Of a DNA stretch of 64,000 nucleotides, positions 11,186 to 21,090 are shown in pieces (position 1 is the first letter of the stretch; every line of letters begins with the position of its first letter). This stretch comes from Trichococcus sp. Lineage in GTDB: Bacteria; Bacillota; Bacilli; Lactobacillales; Aerococcaceae. Under the pieces are notes generated by a model. The model ran no database searches. It saw only the letters and a program-made list of their open reading frames with translations, and was not told the DNA's origin. The stretch spans positions 1 to 64,000 of the forward strand of contig JASKKA010000003.1 of NCBI GenBank assembly GCA_030153215.1, read 5' to 3'. The translations under genes and the position numbers were made by a program.

Positions 11186-12151
11186 TTATCGATTAATTTT
11201 TAAGTATAAATTCCAACAATACCTATAGCCATCTAACCCTAAATATTTAAGAATTCTGTAAGCTATTTTATCTCTTCGAGGAATAACTTCACTTCTGATT
11301 AACTCATCATAAGAAAGAATATCCTTTTTTAAATCCAAGCTAATATTTTTATAATTTTCTCTATTTTTAGATGTTAGAATTTGATTCAAAGTACTAAATC
11401 TAGACCACAAAATTCTTCTTTGTGTATATAAGTTTAGAGACGGATATCTTTGAAGAATAAAATCTGCTGCTTGATCTGTCATCTCTAATAAATCTAATTT
11501 TTTTTCTGTAAATTGTCTGTTTACAGTTGAATCCTCTCTATTGACATAAAAATAGATGCTTTTTGAACCAAATGCAATTTTCGATGAATTTGCAACTATT
11601 TGATATGTTATTAATGAATCTTCAAAAATTTTTCCACTTGGAAATCTATGCTCATTAAAAAATTCCTTACGGAACATTTTTGCCCATACTCCCATATCAA
11701 ATCCATCATCTAACAACATACGTTTTATAGTTGTCTCAGCGTTCATAACTACCATTTCTCCAGTACCTCGATCTTTTCTTCTTTTAGGAGTTATATAGGT
11801 ATATGTAGCTATAGAAATATCGGCTTGATTTTTTATAGCAAGATTCAATAAAAATTCTATATAATCTGGAGTAACATAGTCATCAGAATCAACAAAAGTA
11901 ATCCACTCCCCATTAGCATTATCTAATCCCAAGTTTCTAGCATCAGATTGACCACTGTTCTTTTTATGATAGACACTTATTCTAGAATCTTGTAAGGCTA
12001 AGGTATCACAAATATAACCAGATTTATCTGTAGATCCGTCATTGACTAGAATAATCTCTATGTCTTTATATGTCTGATTACGAAGGCTTTTAACACATTT
12101 AGTTAAGTATCTTTCAACGTTATAGACTGGTATAATAATACTTACTGTCAT
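11186..12151 (-). CDS. family 2 glycosyltransferase
   Basis: MTVSIIIPVYNVERYLTKCVKSLRNQTYKDIEIILVNDGSTDKSG...WITFVDSDDYV; likely start 12151. Confidence 0.93.
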   Translation of the reverse strand: MTVSIIIPVYNVERYLTKCVKSLRNQTYKDIEIILVNDGSTDKSGYICDTLALQDSRISVYHKKNSGQSDARNLGLDNANGEWITFVDSDDYVTPDYIEFLLNLAIKNQADISIATYTYITPKRRKDRGTGEMVVMNAETTIKRMLLDDGFDMGVWAKMFRKEFFNEHRFPSGKIFEDSLITYQIVANSSKIAFGSKSIYFYVNREDSTVNRQFTEKKLDLLEMTDQAADFILQRYPSLNLYTQRRILWSRFSTLNQILTSKNRENYKNISLDLKKDILSYDELIRSEVIPRRDKIAYRILKYLGLDGYRYCWNLYLKINR

Positions 12152-12204
12152 AAATTTCTCCTTTATTCCAATACCAAATGATAACATTATAATTTTTTTA
12201 GTTA

Positions 12205-12700
12205 TATTTTAACTTTCCTTTTGTGAAGCTTGTAATCACAAAATACAGGACAATGAAATAATAGATCATTTCATTATGTGTACTATAAAAAGTTGTCGTT
12301 ATAATAAACGAAAGAAAAAACAATACCACAATATATTCTTTTTTACATAAGAATTTTTTTAAATAGAAACAAAAAGCAAAACATAAGAAACAAAAATAAA
12401 AATAGGAAATTCACTAAAAAATGAAAAATGAACAGAGTGCATAGGTATTCTTCCCTGAAATACCGCAGCAAAACCAGTAGGATCCAAAAGTTGAAATCTA
12501 GAATAATCAATTCATGTTGCTAAAAATAAAACTACTACTATCCATAAGGCTGATTCCAAATAAAATGTAACAATATCTTTTAATTTACTTTCTATATTGT
12601 ACCAAAATAATAATAAACTTAATCCTGTAGACCCAAAAATTTCTCCAACAGATAGACTAATCTATCAAAAATGTAAATAGAAGCATACTTTTATAGAAGA
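12205..12700 (-). pseudogene. decayed polysaccharide polymerase (wzy-like) C-terminal remnant
   Basis: Minus-strand conceptual translation with interrupting stops: LSVGEIFGSTGLSLLLFWYNIESKLKDIVTFYLESALWIVVVLFLAT*IDYSRFQLLDPTGFAAVFQGRIPMHSVHFSFFSEFPIFIFVSYVLLFVSI* ... TTFYSTHNEMIYYFIVLYFVITSFTKGKLK*. Confidence 0.65.
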
Positions 12701-12721
12701 AAAATTTCAAATGATTTTTTA

Positions 12722-12895
12722 GCTGCATAGAACATATACACTCCATATTGATAAAATTGAACCTTTTTCACTTCTGCTGATTAAATGTTTCCAACAATAA
12801 AATCACATTTTTCAATATTCTTTATTTACTTAATAACCTTTTTTAGCAGCTTCATTTGCAAATATAACTCCAAATAATTCTAAGCTTACTATTAA
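12722..12895 (-). pseudogene. glf 5'-end remnant
   Basis: Nucleotide similarity to the 5' end of intact glf (about 8571-8739): shared GCAGCTTCATTTGCAAA, CCATATTGAT(A/G)AAATTGAA and ATCACATTTTTCAAT vs ATCACGTTTTTCAAT. Confidence 0.8.
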
Positions 12896-14133
12896 ATTAA
12901 CAGCTCTCCCTCATCTGTTAATTTAATTGCTGTTAAGAAAGCTAGAATAGCAATTGATATTGTAGTATATGTTATTACAGTATTAAAAATTAGCAATAGA
13001 TAACACAACACAAAAAAGACATTCTCAAAATTCTTTTTTTTCAAAGAATATTTAGTAAAACTAATGAAGGGAATTGTATAAAACAAAAGAAATAACAGTC
13101 CACCATCTTGTATAATTTGTGAAAAAACACTGGTATGTCCTGTAAGAATTCCAGCTTTTTCTGCTTTGAAACCATATCCGAATAGCGGACGCAAACCCCA
13201 ACTATATACAGCATTACTAAAATTATTTATCCGTATATCATCAGAGTTTCCCATATTAATCTTCTCATTTAATAATTTTATAATAAAAAAAGAAGCGAAA
13301 AAGAAGATGATCGGTGTGAAAGCTAGTATTGGAAGGTTGACACCTCCGGTTTCTTTTTTTAAATTTTTAAGAATTAAAAAAAACATGCCGAGAGCTGTTA
13401 CAATGAGTCCCGTAGTTGAGTACGTGGTAATCAACGCAATTAATCCAATCATTAATCTATATCTTTTTTTATCTTCAAATAAGAACAACTCGAACAATAT
13501 TGCTATCACAATTACAAAAGCATACATTGGACCTTCAACAAAGATACCGGTATTTCTTCCTTGGCTCAATAAAGAATATGCTCCTGGTTGAGCTACAAAA
13601 AACACATTATAAAAGGATGCTATGTTTTGTGCTCCCCCCCAAAAAATATTAACAATTTTTGTTGGAGACAAAACTTTTAGCGTTGGGCCTAGAATATAGA
13701 AAAAAAGTGAAATAACATTTATTACAAAAACACCATTGATAATATCCTTAATAAAATAGTATTTATTATTCTTTTTTAATAAGAAATACATATAAATTAG
13801 ATCAAAAATAACTATTAGTAAACCTAATATCATAAGGCTTTCTTTGATATTTCCTATTTGACTCATATTTCTATATGGGAAAAAAATATTCAAAACAAAA
13901 ATTAATACTATTAGACTATTCATAAACATACAATTAGTCAAAAAAATTTTTAGTATAGATTTATTAAATATCATTTTCATTTCTTCTGATTGAATTACAA
14001 TCAAAAAAATCAATACTAGCACAAAAGTTATCGTTATTAATATATCACCAGGAAATGTTGTCATTTTCGTATAGACTGATTGACATCCTAAAACAAGCAA
14101 AAAGCTTAATATAAACTGTAATTTTCTAATCAT
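12892..14133 (-). CDS. O-antigen/polysaccharide polymerase-like membrane protein (Wzy-like)
   Basis: 413 aa polytopic; GRNTGIFVEGPMYAFVIVIAIL and central WGLRPLFGYGFKAEK, Wzy-like. Confidence 0.7.
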   Translation of the reverse strand: MIRKLQFILSFLLVLGCQSVYTKMTTFPGDILITITFVLVLIFLIVIQSEEMKMIFNKSILKIFLTNCMFMNSLIVLIFVLNIFFPYRNMSQIGNIKESLMILGLLIVIFDLIYMYFLLKKNNKYYFIKDIINGVFVINVISLFFYILGPTLKVLSPTKIVNIFWGGAQNIASFYNVFFVAQPGAYSLLSQGRNTGIFVEGPMYAFVIVIAILFELFLFEDKKRYRLMIGLIALITTYSTTGLIVTALGMFFLILKNLKKETGGVNLPILAFTPIIFFFASFFIIKLLNEKINMGNSDDIRINNFSNAVYSWGLRPLFGYGFKAEKAGILTGHTSVFSQIIQDGGLLFLLFYTIPFISFTKYSLKKKNFENVFFVLCYLLLIFNTVITYTTISIAILAFLTAIKLTDEGELLI

Positions 14134-14332
14134 AATTACCCTTTCAAACTATTTTTATTATGTTTTTTTCAGGCTTTTGTTTTATTCATATTATGTGATA
14201 AATTCAATAGTTCTTAATTTTATAATCTTTTTTTACCCATTTATTTCTCGTAAATTGAAAGAAAATTCCACATAACTTCTCTTGGTTTTTCAATTTAATT
14301 TCCTTCATGATATTTTTTCTAAAAAACAAGTT

Positions 14333-15112
14333 TTAATACCTACTCACTTGTAGTTTAGCCTTCAAAAATTTAGTTCCTTTTTCTAGCCATGATCGTTTTT
14401 CCATAAAAATCACTGGAATTTCTTCGTATGAACAGCCATTTTTATCTATCCAAACATCCAACAAGATTTCACTTACTCGACCAAAAACTCGTGCATGGAA
14501 ACTATTGTATTCAGAAATATCTAGCTTTTCCTCTAAAGCGAATAAAATTGAAAACATCCATTCACAATAAGAATCAAATTTTTCTTCTGACATAATAAAC
14601 ATGTTAAACATATGAGCAGATTTTCGTTGTAAAATTTTATCATAAGAAGCTAGGTAGTCAGGATATAGAGCTTCAATAATTTCTCGTGTCACGACCAAGT
14701 CTTGTGGGTAATGAGTATGGTTATAATGAGATTCAATTGACTCAATGTAGTAATTTCGCTTTTTTGGTAATACAATGTCGGCTTTGTCCAATTTTTGCAT
14801 TAATGTTTGTTGATCTAAAACATCAGTGAATGTCCCTTGAGCAAAGATACTAACATTTTTATTTTTTGAAAAATGGCGGCGATAATGGGATAATCCTTTG
14901 TAATCCGCAGATACATTTTTCCATAACCAATATAAAGCCGTTAATTCTGAATAATTGGCATTTTTACTAGAAATATTTTCACCAGTATTGTCTTTTTCAT
15001 ACCCCAATTCCTCAGGATGCATTGCAGCGCCACTTTGGATAGGTAAGTACATCTCATCTTTAGGCATTTGATAGCTTTTATGGGTAGCAATGCCAATTTT
15101 AATAGTTTTCAT
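14333..15112 (-). CDS. DUF4422 family glycosyltransferase-like protein
   Basis: MKTIKIGIATHKSYQMPKDEMYLPIQSGAA...SELTALYWLWKNV...GLSHYRRHF. Confidence 0.82.
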   Translation of the reverse strand: MKTIKIGIATHKSYQMPKDEMYLPIQSGAAMHPEELGYEKDNTGENISSKNANYSELTALYWLWKNVSADYKGLSHYRRHFSKNKNVSIFAQGTFTDVLDQQTLMQKLDKADIVLPKKRNYYIESIESHYNHTHYPQDLVVTREIIEALYPDYLASYDKILQRKSAHMFNMFIMSEEKFDSYCEWMFSILFALEEKLDISEYNSFHARVFGRVSEILLDVWIDKNGCSYEEIPVIFMEKRSWLEKGTKFLKAKLQVSRY

Positions 15113-15141
15113 TTACGTCTATTCAATCCCTTTTTTCTAAT

Positions 15142-15861
15142 TTAATATGCCCCATTCGGCTTAATCATTACTTTAATAGTTTTGAATATAATCTTGATAT
15201 CATTCAAAGTACTACGATTTTGAATGTACTCCACATCGAAGTCCACCATTTCTTCAAAGCCAACTTCATTTCGTCCGCTGACTTGCCATAAACCTGAGCA
15301 ACCTGGTTTTACCAATAACCGTTGCATGTCATGGGGAGTGTATTCAGCGACTTCTCTTTCCAAAGGTGGTCGAGGACCAATCAGACTCATATCCCCTTTA
15401 ACGACATTTAAGAGTTGGGGTAGTTCGTCTAAACTGGTGCGACGAATCATTTTACCAATTTTGGTAACTCGAGGATCGTCTTTCATTTTAAACATGGCAC
15501 CATCGATTTCATTTTGTTCCATTAGTTCTGCTAATTTTTCTTCAGCATCGATACACATAGAACGAAATTTATACATGGTGAACAATTTGCCATTGCGCCC
15601 GACCCGTGTTTGGGCAAAAACCACTGGTGAGCCAGGTTCTTCTTGGCGAATTTTATAAGCTACATATGCCATGAGTGGTGAAGCAAGAACTAATCCAACA
15701 GTTCCGCCAACAACATCAATTCCTCGTTTAACAAAATCATAGCCTTTTTGTCTTTTCAATTTTTCTTGATCGACCCATTGCAACTTAAAATACTGATCTT
15801 GGTAGTGCTTTTTTAAATCATCCGCCTTCATGATATTAAAAAAGTTTTCCGTCATCACCAT
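15142..15861 (-). CDS. undecaprenyl-phosphate sugar (priming) transferase
   Basis: KRGIDVVGGTVGLVLASPLMAYVAYKIRQEEPGSPVVFAQTRVGRNGKLFTMYKFRSMC...RRTSLDELPQLLNVVKGDMSLIGPRPPL. Confidence 0.93.
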   Translation of the reverse strand: MVMTENFFNIMKADDLKKHYQDQYFKLQWVDQEKLKRQKGYDFVKRGIDVVGGTVGLVLASPLMAYVAYKIRQEEPGSPVVFAQTRVGRNGKLFTMYKFRSMCIDAEEKLAELMEQNEIDGAMFKMKDDPRVTKIGKMIRRTSLDELPQLLNVVKGDMSLIGPRPPLEREVAEYTPHDMQRLLVKPGCSGLWQVSGRNEVGFEEMVDFDVEYIQNRSTLNDIKIIFKTIKVMIKPNGAY

Positions 15862-15929
15862 TCATACTCCTCCTGTTTTTCTCATCTCTCTATTTCCAAA
15901 AAATTTTATAAGTAACATCGTCAGCTCAA

Positions 15930-16694
15930 CTAAAATAATCCAAACCGTTTCTTCTTAGCTTCTGTATAATCTGGGTATGTGACCGCATCCCCATTTATCA
16001 AATCTTTCGCCACTTGTTCCATAGCTTTGACTTTTTCTTCATCAAAGTCATGTCCGATTTGGCGAAAGGCTTCTTTCATTGCAAACGTTCTTTTTTTGAT
16101 ACCATGAGCGTCAGACGCCATCATCTGAACGAGGTTATGCTCAACCATCTGCTTTGCCGTCTTTTGGATGTCTTTACCAAAGACACCTATGTAGCTTGGA
16201 GCGGTGAGTTGCGCGAGGCACCCCATCTCCAAGTATGGAATCAGGCGATTGGGATCTTCACGAAACTTCGCATTTCTTTCCGGATGGACGATGACTGGCA
16301 CCTTTCCCATATTTCGCAGCTTGAAAAAAAGTTGCTCTGTATAGGCTGGGACATCCATCGTAGGAAATTCAATCAAAAGATAGGTATCTGCTAAATCTGT
16401 AAACAAAATCTGATCTTGTTGGATTTCTTCTACTAAATTCCCCGTAATCCGCACCTCTTGCCCTTCCAGTAGGGTCAGAGGGAGGTTACGACGATCGAGT
16501 TCCGCCTGGAGCTCAGTCACTTTATCGATAACCGCAGCTTTCGGATTCACATATTTCCCATTATTATGATGGGGGGTACACAAGATATGTGTGATGCCTT
16601 GGCTGATGGCTTTTTCTGCCATGGCAATGCTATCAGCTAACGTATCTGCCCCATCATCTACTCCCGGTAAGATATGACAATGAAGATCAATCAT
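15930..16694 (-). CDS. CpsB/CapC-type PHP tyrosine-protein phosphatase
   Basis: MIDLHCHILPGVDDGADTLADSIAMAEKAISQGITHILCTPHH; IVHPERNAKFREDP; SDAHG. Confidence 0.92.
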   Translation of the reverse strand: MIDLHCHILPGVDDGADTLADSIAMAEKAISQGITHILCTPHHNNGKYVNPKAAVIDKVTELQAELDRRNLPLTLLEGQEVRITGNLVEEIQQDQILFTDLADTYLLIEFPTMDVPAYTEQLFFKLRNMGKVPVIVHPERNAKFREDPNRLIPYLEMGCLAQLTAPSYIGVFGKDIQKTAKQMVEHNLVQMMASDAHGIKKRTFAMKEAFRQIGHDFDEEKVKAMEQVAKDLINGDAVTYPDYTEAKKKRFGLF

Positions 16695-16721
16695 CCAATC
16701 TCCTCCTCAAATCAATTCAAC

Positions 16722-17426
16722 TTAGTTACCATAATAATAGTAGTAACCTTGGTCTTTCATATTTTGCGTGCCATTGTACACCACGCCTAATACTCGCGCT
16801 TGCACCATTTCCAACAGATTTTTCGCATTGGTTAATGTATCTTTTCGCGTGACGTTTTCTCTAACAACTAGCAATGTGCCGTCAGCTTTTGACGCCATAA
16901 TCTGAGCGTCCGTCACGGCGACCACAGGTGGCATATCGAAAATAACAACATCATACAGATGGCGTGCTTCCTCAATGACTTGGTTCATACGTACAGAGCC
17001 CAGTAATTCAGAAGGGTTTGGCGGCTTAGGACCACTTGGTAAGATGGCCAGATTTTCGATTCCGACTGTGCGCGCATTTTCCAAGACGCTTTGATTGGTA
17101 CTCAAGACGAGGCTCAGACCGGTATCATTACTTAACCCAAATGTTTTGTGAACCGTTGGCTTACGCATATCCGCATCCACCAAAAGCACACGTTGACCGG
17201 AACTAGCGAAAACTACGGCAAGATTCGCTGAAGTAGTGGATTTACCCTCTAATGGTCCAGAGGAAGTCACGACGATGGTCTGAATTTTTTTGTCTGCTGA
17301 AGCAAACTGGATATTGGTCCGAATCGTCCGGTATTGTTCTGAGATTGGTGACGTTTTGTCTGCTAGTGTGATGAGACTGACGGCACTAGTTTGTTGGCTA
17401 TGATGTTTACTGTTTCGTTTTCCCAT
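16722..17426 (-). CDS. CpsD/CapB-type tyrosine-protein kinase (BY-kinase)
   Basis: SEQYRTIRTNIQFA; SSGPLEGKSTTSANLAVVFA; LLVDADMRKPT; Tyr-rich tail YYYYYGN. Confidence 0.93.
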   Translation of the reverse strand: MGKRNSKHHSQQTSAVSLITLADKTSPISEQYRTIRTNIQFASADKKIQTIVVTSSGPLEGKSTTSANLAVVFASSGQRVLLVDADMRKPTVHKTFGLSNDTGLSLVLSTNQSVLENARTVGIENLAILPSGPKPPNPSELLGSVRMNQVIEEARHLYDVVIFDMPPVVAVTDAQIMASKADGTLLVVRENVTRKDTLTNAKNLLEMVQARVLGVVYNGTQNMKDQGYYYYYGN

Positions 17427-17439
17427 AATCGATATCTCC

Positions 17440-18240
17440 CTATACTCGTGAGCGACTGCGACGAGCTTTGTCTTGTTTGGTTGTGGAATTGTCCTGCTTT
17501 TGCACTGCAGCGATTGATTTCGTGGTCTTCTTAAGCTCTTTATCTGTCATTTGTGGGACTGAGCCAAGGATGGTAAAGCCGAGATTTTCTGCTACGAACC
17601 GGCTATCTTTGACGGTACGGTCCAACAGTTCCAATAAGAAGGCCAAGCCAACCCCTACCATCATCCCTAGAACCAAGCCGATTGCTAAGTTCAGCTTGTT
17701 GTTGGGAGAGACTGGTGTCATGGAGGCTTGTGCATTTGAAATGATTGAAATCTTGTCGACATCCAAAACATCTTTGGCATTTTCTTGGAAGACTTTCGCT
17801 GTGGTGTTGGCGATATGTTCCGCATTCACCGGTTTTGTATCGGTTGCTACGATGGAAAACATTTGGGAATTCTGGGATTGTTGGACTTGGATAGCGTCTT
17901 TGAGTTCACTGACAGTTTTATCCAGATCATATTCTGACTCCAGACGATCTTTGACAGTGCTCATGACCAAGTCGCCAGTAATCATATCTTTATACGTATT
18001 AATCATCAATAAGTTCGTATTGACATCCCCCGCATTGGTCGCATCTGTTCGAGGTAGTTTAACAATCAATTGGGCTTGTGAATTGTATTTCGGCGTAATG
18101 ATAAAAAACGTCGCCACGCTTGCCAGAGCCAAGCCAGCGAACATACTAATCAATATTGCAGCGACATGCTTCTTTAAGATGTCAAATATTTCCTTCAAAC
18201 TGATTGTCTCTTCCATTAGTGTTCCCACTTTCTCTTTCAT
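17440..18240 (-). CDS. Wzz/CpsC-type chain-length/kinase-adaptor protein
   Basis: ISLKEIFDILKKHVAAILISMFAGLALAS...; MTPVSPNNKLNLAIGLVLGMMVGVGLAFLLELLDRTVKDSRFVAENLG. Confidence 0.9.
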   Translation of the reverse strand: MKEKVGTLMEETISLKEIFDILKKHVAAILISMFAGLALASVATFFIITPKYNSQAQLIVKLPRTDATNAGDVNTNLLMINTYKDMITGDLVMSTVKDRLESEYDLDKTVSELKDAIQVQQSQNSQMFSIVATDTKPVNAEHIANTTAKVFQENAKDVLDVDKISIISNAQASMTPVSPNNKLNLAIGLVLGMMVGVGLAFLLELLDRTVKDSRFVAENLGFTILGSVPQMTDKELKKTTKSIAAVQKQDNSTTKQDKARRSRSRV

Positions 18241-18256
18241 TTTCTACAAAGACTGT

Positions 18257-19135
18257 TTACTGTTCGTCGTCAGGCTCAGCATATTCTTCGGTGAATGCTT
18301 CTTCATGAGAATTACCTTCATCAGAAGACTCATTTCCCGACTCACCGCTATCACCTGGTGACAAGGTACCGTATCCTAACTGCTCACTTATGGTGTTCAG
18401 TGAGGCTGTAAAGGATTCCTTATAGGTGAGATTACGAACTTGACCGATGCTCTCTGCTAAGGCAATATAGCTTTCATAATTTGCCTTGTCTGTGATTTGA
18501 CCATTTTTAAGTAAGCTGTCGATGGTTGCTTCAATGTTCTTAATCCTAGTCAACTGTGCATTGGCAAAATCTAGATACTCAGTGATATTTTTTTGCCATT
18601 GGTCAGCTAACGTCGACAGTTTCAAGGTTTCTCGAATTTCTCCGATTGATTCGTCTGAAATGTCTTTTTTAATCACTACATCATTAATCGGCTTCTGCCA
18701 AGAACTCACAGGATTCTCAAACAAGTTATTGGTCTTTTCTTGAATAGTTAATTTGTCATTGACCAAATTAACTTTTTTCACAAGGGCGTCTTTGGTCTCT
18801 TGAATCCCCCCAGCATCGTCTGTTAGGTCTTCTGCTTGAATATGGTATTCTTCAGCATCAACTTTGACAGATTCAAGCTTTCCTCGTACGGCCGCAAGCT
18901 CGGACTCCGTCAAATTTTCTCTCAAAAAAATTGATTGACCTTCTTGATAAAACGAATCAATGGTTTTTGTGAGAGTCACTAACTGCTCTTGGCTTTTTGC
19001 AATGGTGCTATTGGCGTACTGAACTCGTTGTTCATACTGATGTGTTTTATCGGCTCGGTAACCGATGTAACATATACCCAGTGCTCCGATACCGACGGCT
19101 ACGACAGCTAGGCCTTTTGCTAAGGGTCTTCCCAT
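18257..19135 (-). CDS. membrane-anchored coiled-coil protein of unknown function, first gene of the EPS operon
   Basis: N-terminal TM (GLAVVAVGIGALGICYIGY), predicted helical/coiled extracytoplasmic domain, acidic tail. Confidence 0.6.
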   Translation of the reverse strand: MGRPLAKGLAVVAVGIGALGICYIGYRADKTHQYEQRVQYANSTIAKSQEQLVTLTKTIDSFYQEGQSIFLRENLTESELAAVRGKLESVKVDAEEYHIQAEDLTDDAGGIQETKDALVKKVNLVNDKLTIQEKTNNLFENPVSSWQKPINDVVIKKDISDESIGEIRETLKLSTLADQWQKNITEYLDFANAQLTRIKNIEATIDSLLKNGQITDKANYESYIALAESIGQVRNLTYKESFTASLNTISEQLGYGTLSPGDSGESGNESSDEGNSHEEAFTEEYAEPDDEQ

Positions 19136-19183
19136 CTAACTTTACTCACTCCCAAAAAATTGTTATTTGTCACAATTGTTCAT

Positions 19184-19213
19184 ATTATACTATACTCAAC
19201 TAAATATTTCCAA
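19184..19213 (-). promoter_or_regulatory. candidate sigma-A promoter of the EPS operon
   Basis: Minus strand: TTGGAA (19213-19208), 18-bp spacer, TATAAT (19189-19184), upstream of the 19135 start codon. Confidence 0.5.
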
Positions 19214-19870
19214 AGTATCCAAAAAAGTGTTTTTTGAAGCTATTTGCGATAAAGATTCAAAAAAACTAAGCATTGTACACTTTTAACTCTAGTGATGCAC
19301 CAACTATAGTACGTTTCGCATAAACGATATTTTATCAAATTGGATAGTCAAAATATGACTACCTACTTCGATATGCAAAAAAACATAAAAGTATGAATCT
19401 ATCAAATTATGCAGCATTCTGGAATAAACTAGTTAGCTGAGTACAAGTCTCTGGCTGTACTTAGTAGATTTTCCTGTTGTTGCTATCATAGTGGCTGTCC
19501 AGAATTATTACAAGTAGTATTTTCTGAGTTTTTTTCGAAAAAATGACTTTTCTATTTCCCGCAAAAAGAATCAGTAACTAGAAAAGTCACTCATAGATGT
19601 TGTTTAATGTAAGTGTGTAGGATAAGTCTGCCGAATAACTCCCGGCAGTAGCATCAAATTATGATTTTCAATTTTAGCACTAAGAGCGTACTGCTACATC
19701 CCAAGTCAAGGATGTAGTTATTCCCAATTTAGTGTTACCAATCCAAACCGATAGTAACTTATAAATATCCGTCAAATAAATTGACACTAAACTTAGGAGA
19801 CAGTTTTATGAACAGATACAGATGCTTATTTCTTTTGTGAGTCTCTTTTTGATTTGCATACAAGAAAAAA

Positions 19871-19908
19871 GTGTTGGCAGAAAATCGGTTTCGATTTTCC
19901 ACCAACAC
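19871..19908. repeat. strong stem-loop in intergenic region
   Basis: GTGTTGGCAGAAAATCG-GTTT-CGATTTTCCACCAACAC: 17-bp arms with 2 mismatches. Confidence 0.8.
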
Positions 19909-20054
19909 AAAATATTATAGAACCTTGATTTCATACGCATTACTTAGCCTTGCTCCACTAAATGATACAGATTAACTAGGACACTCGTATCATTTTCTCC
20001 TGCGGTTCCCTTCCAAAAAAACCATTAAATCAATATTAATCTCAGAAATTAATA

Positions 20055-20084
20055 CTAAAAAACCGCATCATTTATGATACGGTT
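20055..20084 (-). terminator. Rho-independent terminator downstream of conjugation operon
   Basis: Minus strand AACCGTATCATAAATGATGCGGTTTTTTAG: hairpin followed by a T-run. Confidence 0.75.
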
Positions 20085-20162
20085 CCCCATGATTGATCCA
20101 CCTTACTTGGTGAATTCACTCTACCAACAATAACATCATTCACCTATTATTCTAACTTGTTT

Positions 20163-21074
20163 TTATTCAGAGACAATAATTCTCCAATTTCCATCATTTT
20201 GTAATTCCAATTCATACTGAAAGTAATTCGTTACTTTTGATAGAGTATCAAGGTATTTTACATCAACTCTCACTTGAATACTTTTTTCATTTTGTGTATA
20301 AATTGGATTCACTAATTCCACAAATTTAAGATTCGAATTGATTGGTCGCATAACATCATTTTCTACATAATACTCAAGTTCTTTTTCTGATGCAGTTGGA
20401 TAAAGCTTGAAAAATGTCTCTAAAAATTCAGTGATTTCTTCCGCTGTTTTGGCATCAATTTCTGAATCACTTGCCACTGGTTTTTCCTCATACTTCACTT
20501 TTTCTGGTTTTCCAATCATCGTAGGCAGACTCGTCACAATATGGTTGCCTTTTTTATCTTCAAATATCCTCACTTGATATGCAGAAAAAACCTGTTGTGT
20601 CTTTTTCCCCTCTGTAATCTTTTGCTCCACTAAAAATGAAATAACAAATTCTTCTGAGTGCTTCTCAACATCTAGAATTTTTACTACTTGAACTTCGGAA
20701 CTAGTGGGAATATCCGCTCGAACCATATCTTGACTTAAAGTCACCCCTTCCTCAGTCAGATATTGTTCAAGAGTAGTCATTCTCTTTTCGATGGCTTCTT
20801 TGTCATTCTTCCAAGAAAAATACTCCTTCGCAAAATCAATCGTAAAGTTCTCGACACCAGAAGTATTCACTATTTTTTCTTTCACAACCACTTTCTCATG
20901 AGTCGTGTGTCGGTCAATTGCTGTGAAATTTTTGTATATCCCAAAAGCGAGACTACAAAACAATAAAAACCAAAGGACAAGAACCATTTTTCGATGCTTG
21001 CCCACTGAAATTACTCGTTCTTTCTTCTTTTTTGGAGTCTTCTCCTTCTGACTTCGTTCAATTTTTATGTTCAT
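20163..21074 (-). CDS. TcpC-like conjugal transfer protein (Tn916 orf13-like)
   Basis: Last gene of the Tn916-type transfer module; single TM (MVLVLWFLLFCSLAFGIY) plus NTF2-like extracellular region; likely start 21074. Confidence 0.8.
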   Translation of the reverse strand: MNIKIERSQKEKTPKKKKERVISVGKHRKMVLVLWFLLFCSLAFGIYKNFTAIDRHTTHEKVVVKEKIVNTSGVENFTIDFAKEYFSWKNDKEAIEKRMTTLEQYLTEEGVTLSQDMVRADIPTSSEVQVVKILDVEKHSEEFVISFLVEQKITEGKKTQQVFSAYQVRIFEDKKGNHIVTSLPTMIGKPEKVKYEEKPVASDSEIDAKTAEEITEFLETFFKLYPTASEKELEYYVENDVMRPINSNLKFVELVNPIYTQNEKSIQVRVDVKYLDTLSKVTNYFQYELELQNDGNWRIIVSE

Positions 21075-21090
21075 TTTCCATTCCTCTTTT

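Noticed and set aside
17468-18361. 297-aa plus-strand ORF antisense to the CpsC-type gene
   Set aside because: Shadow ORF opposite two well-supported minus-strand genes.
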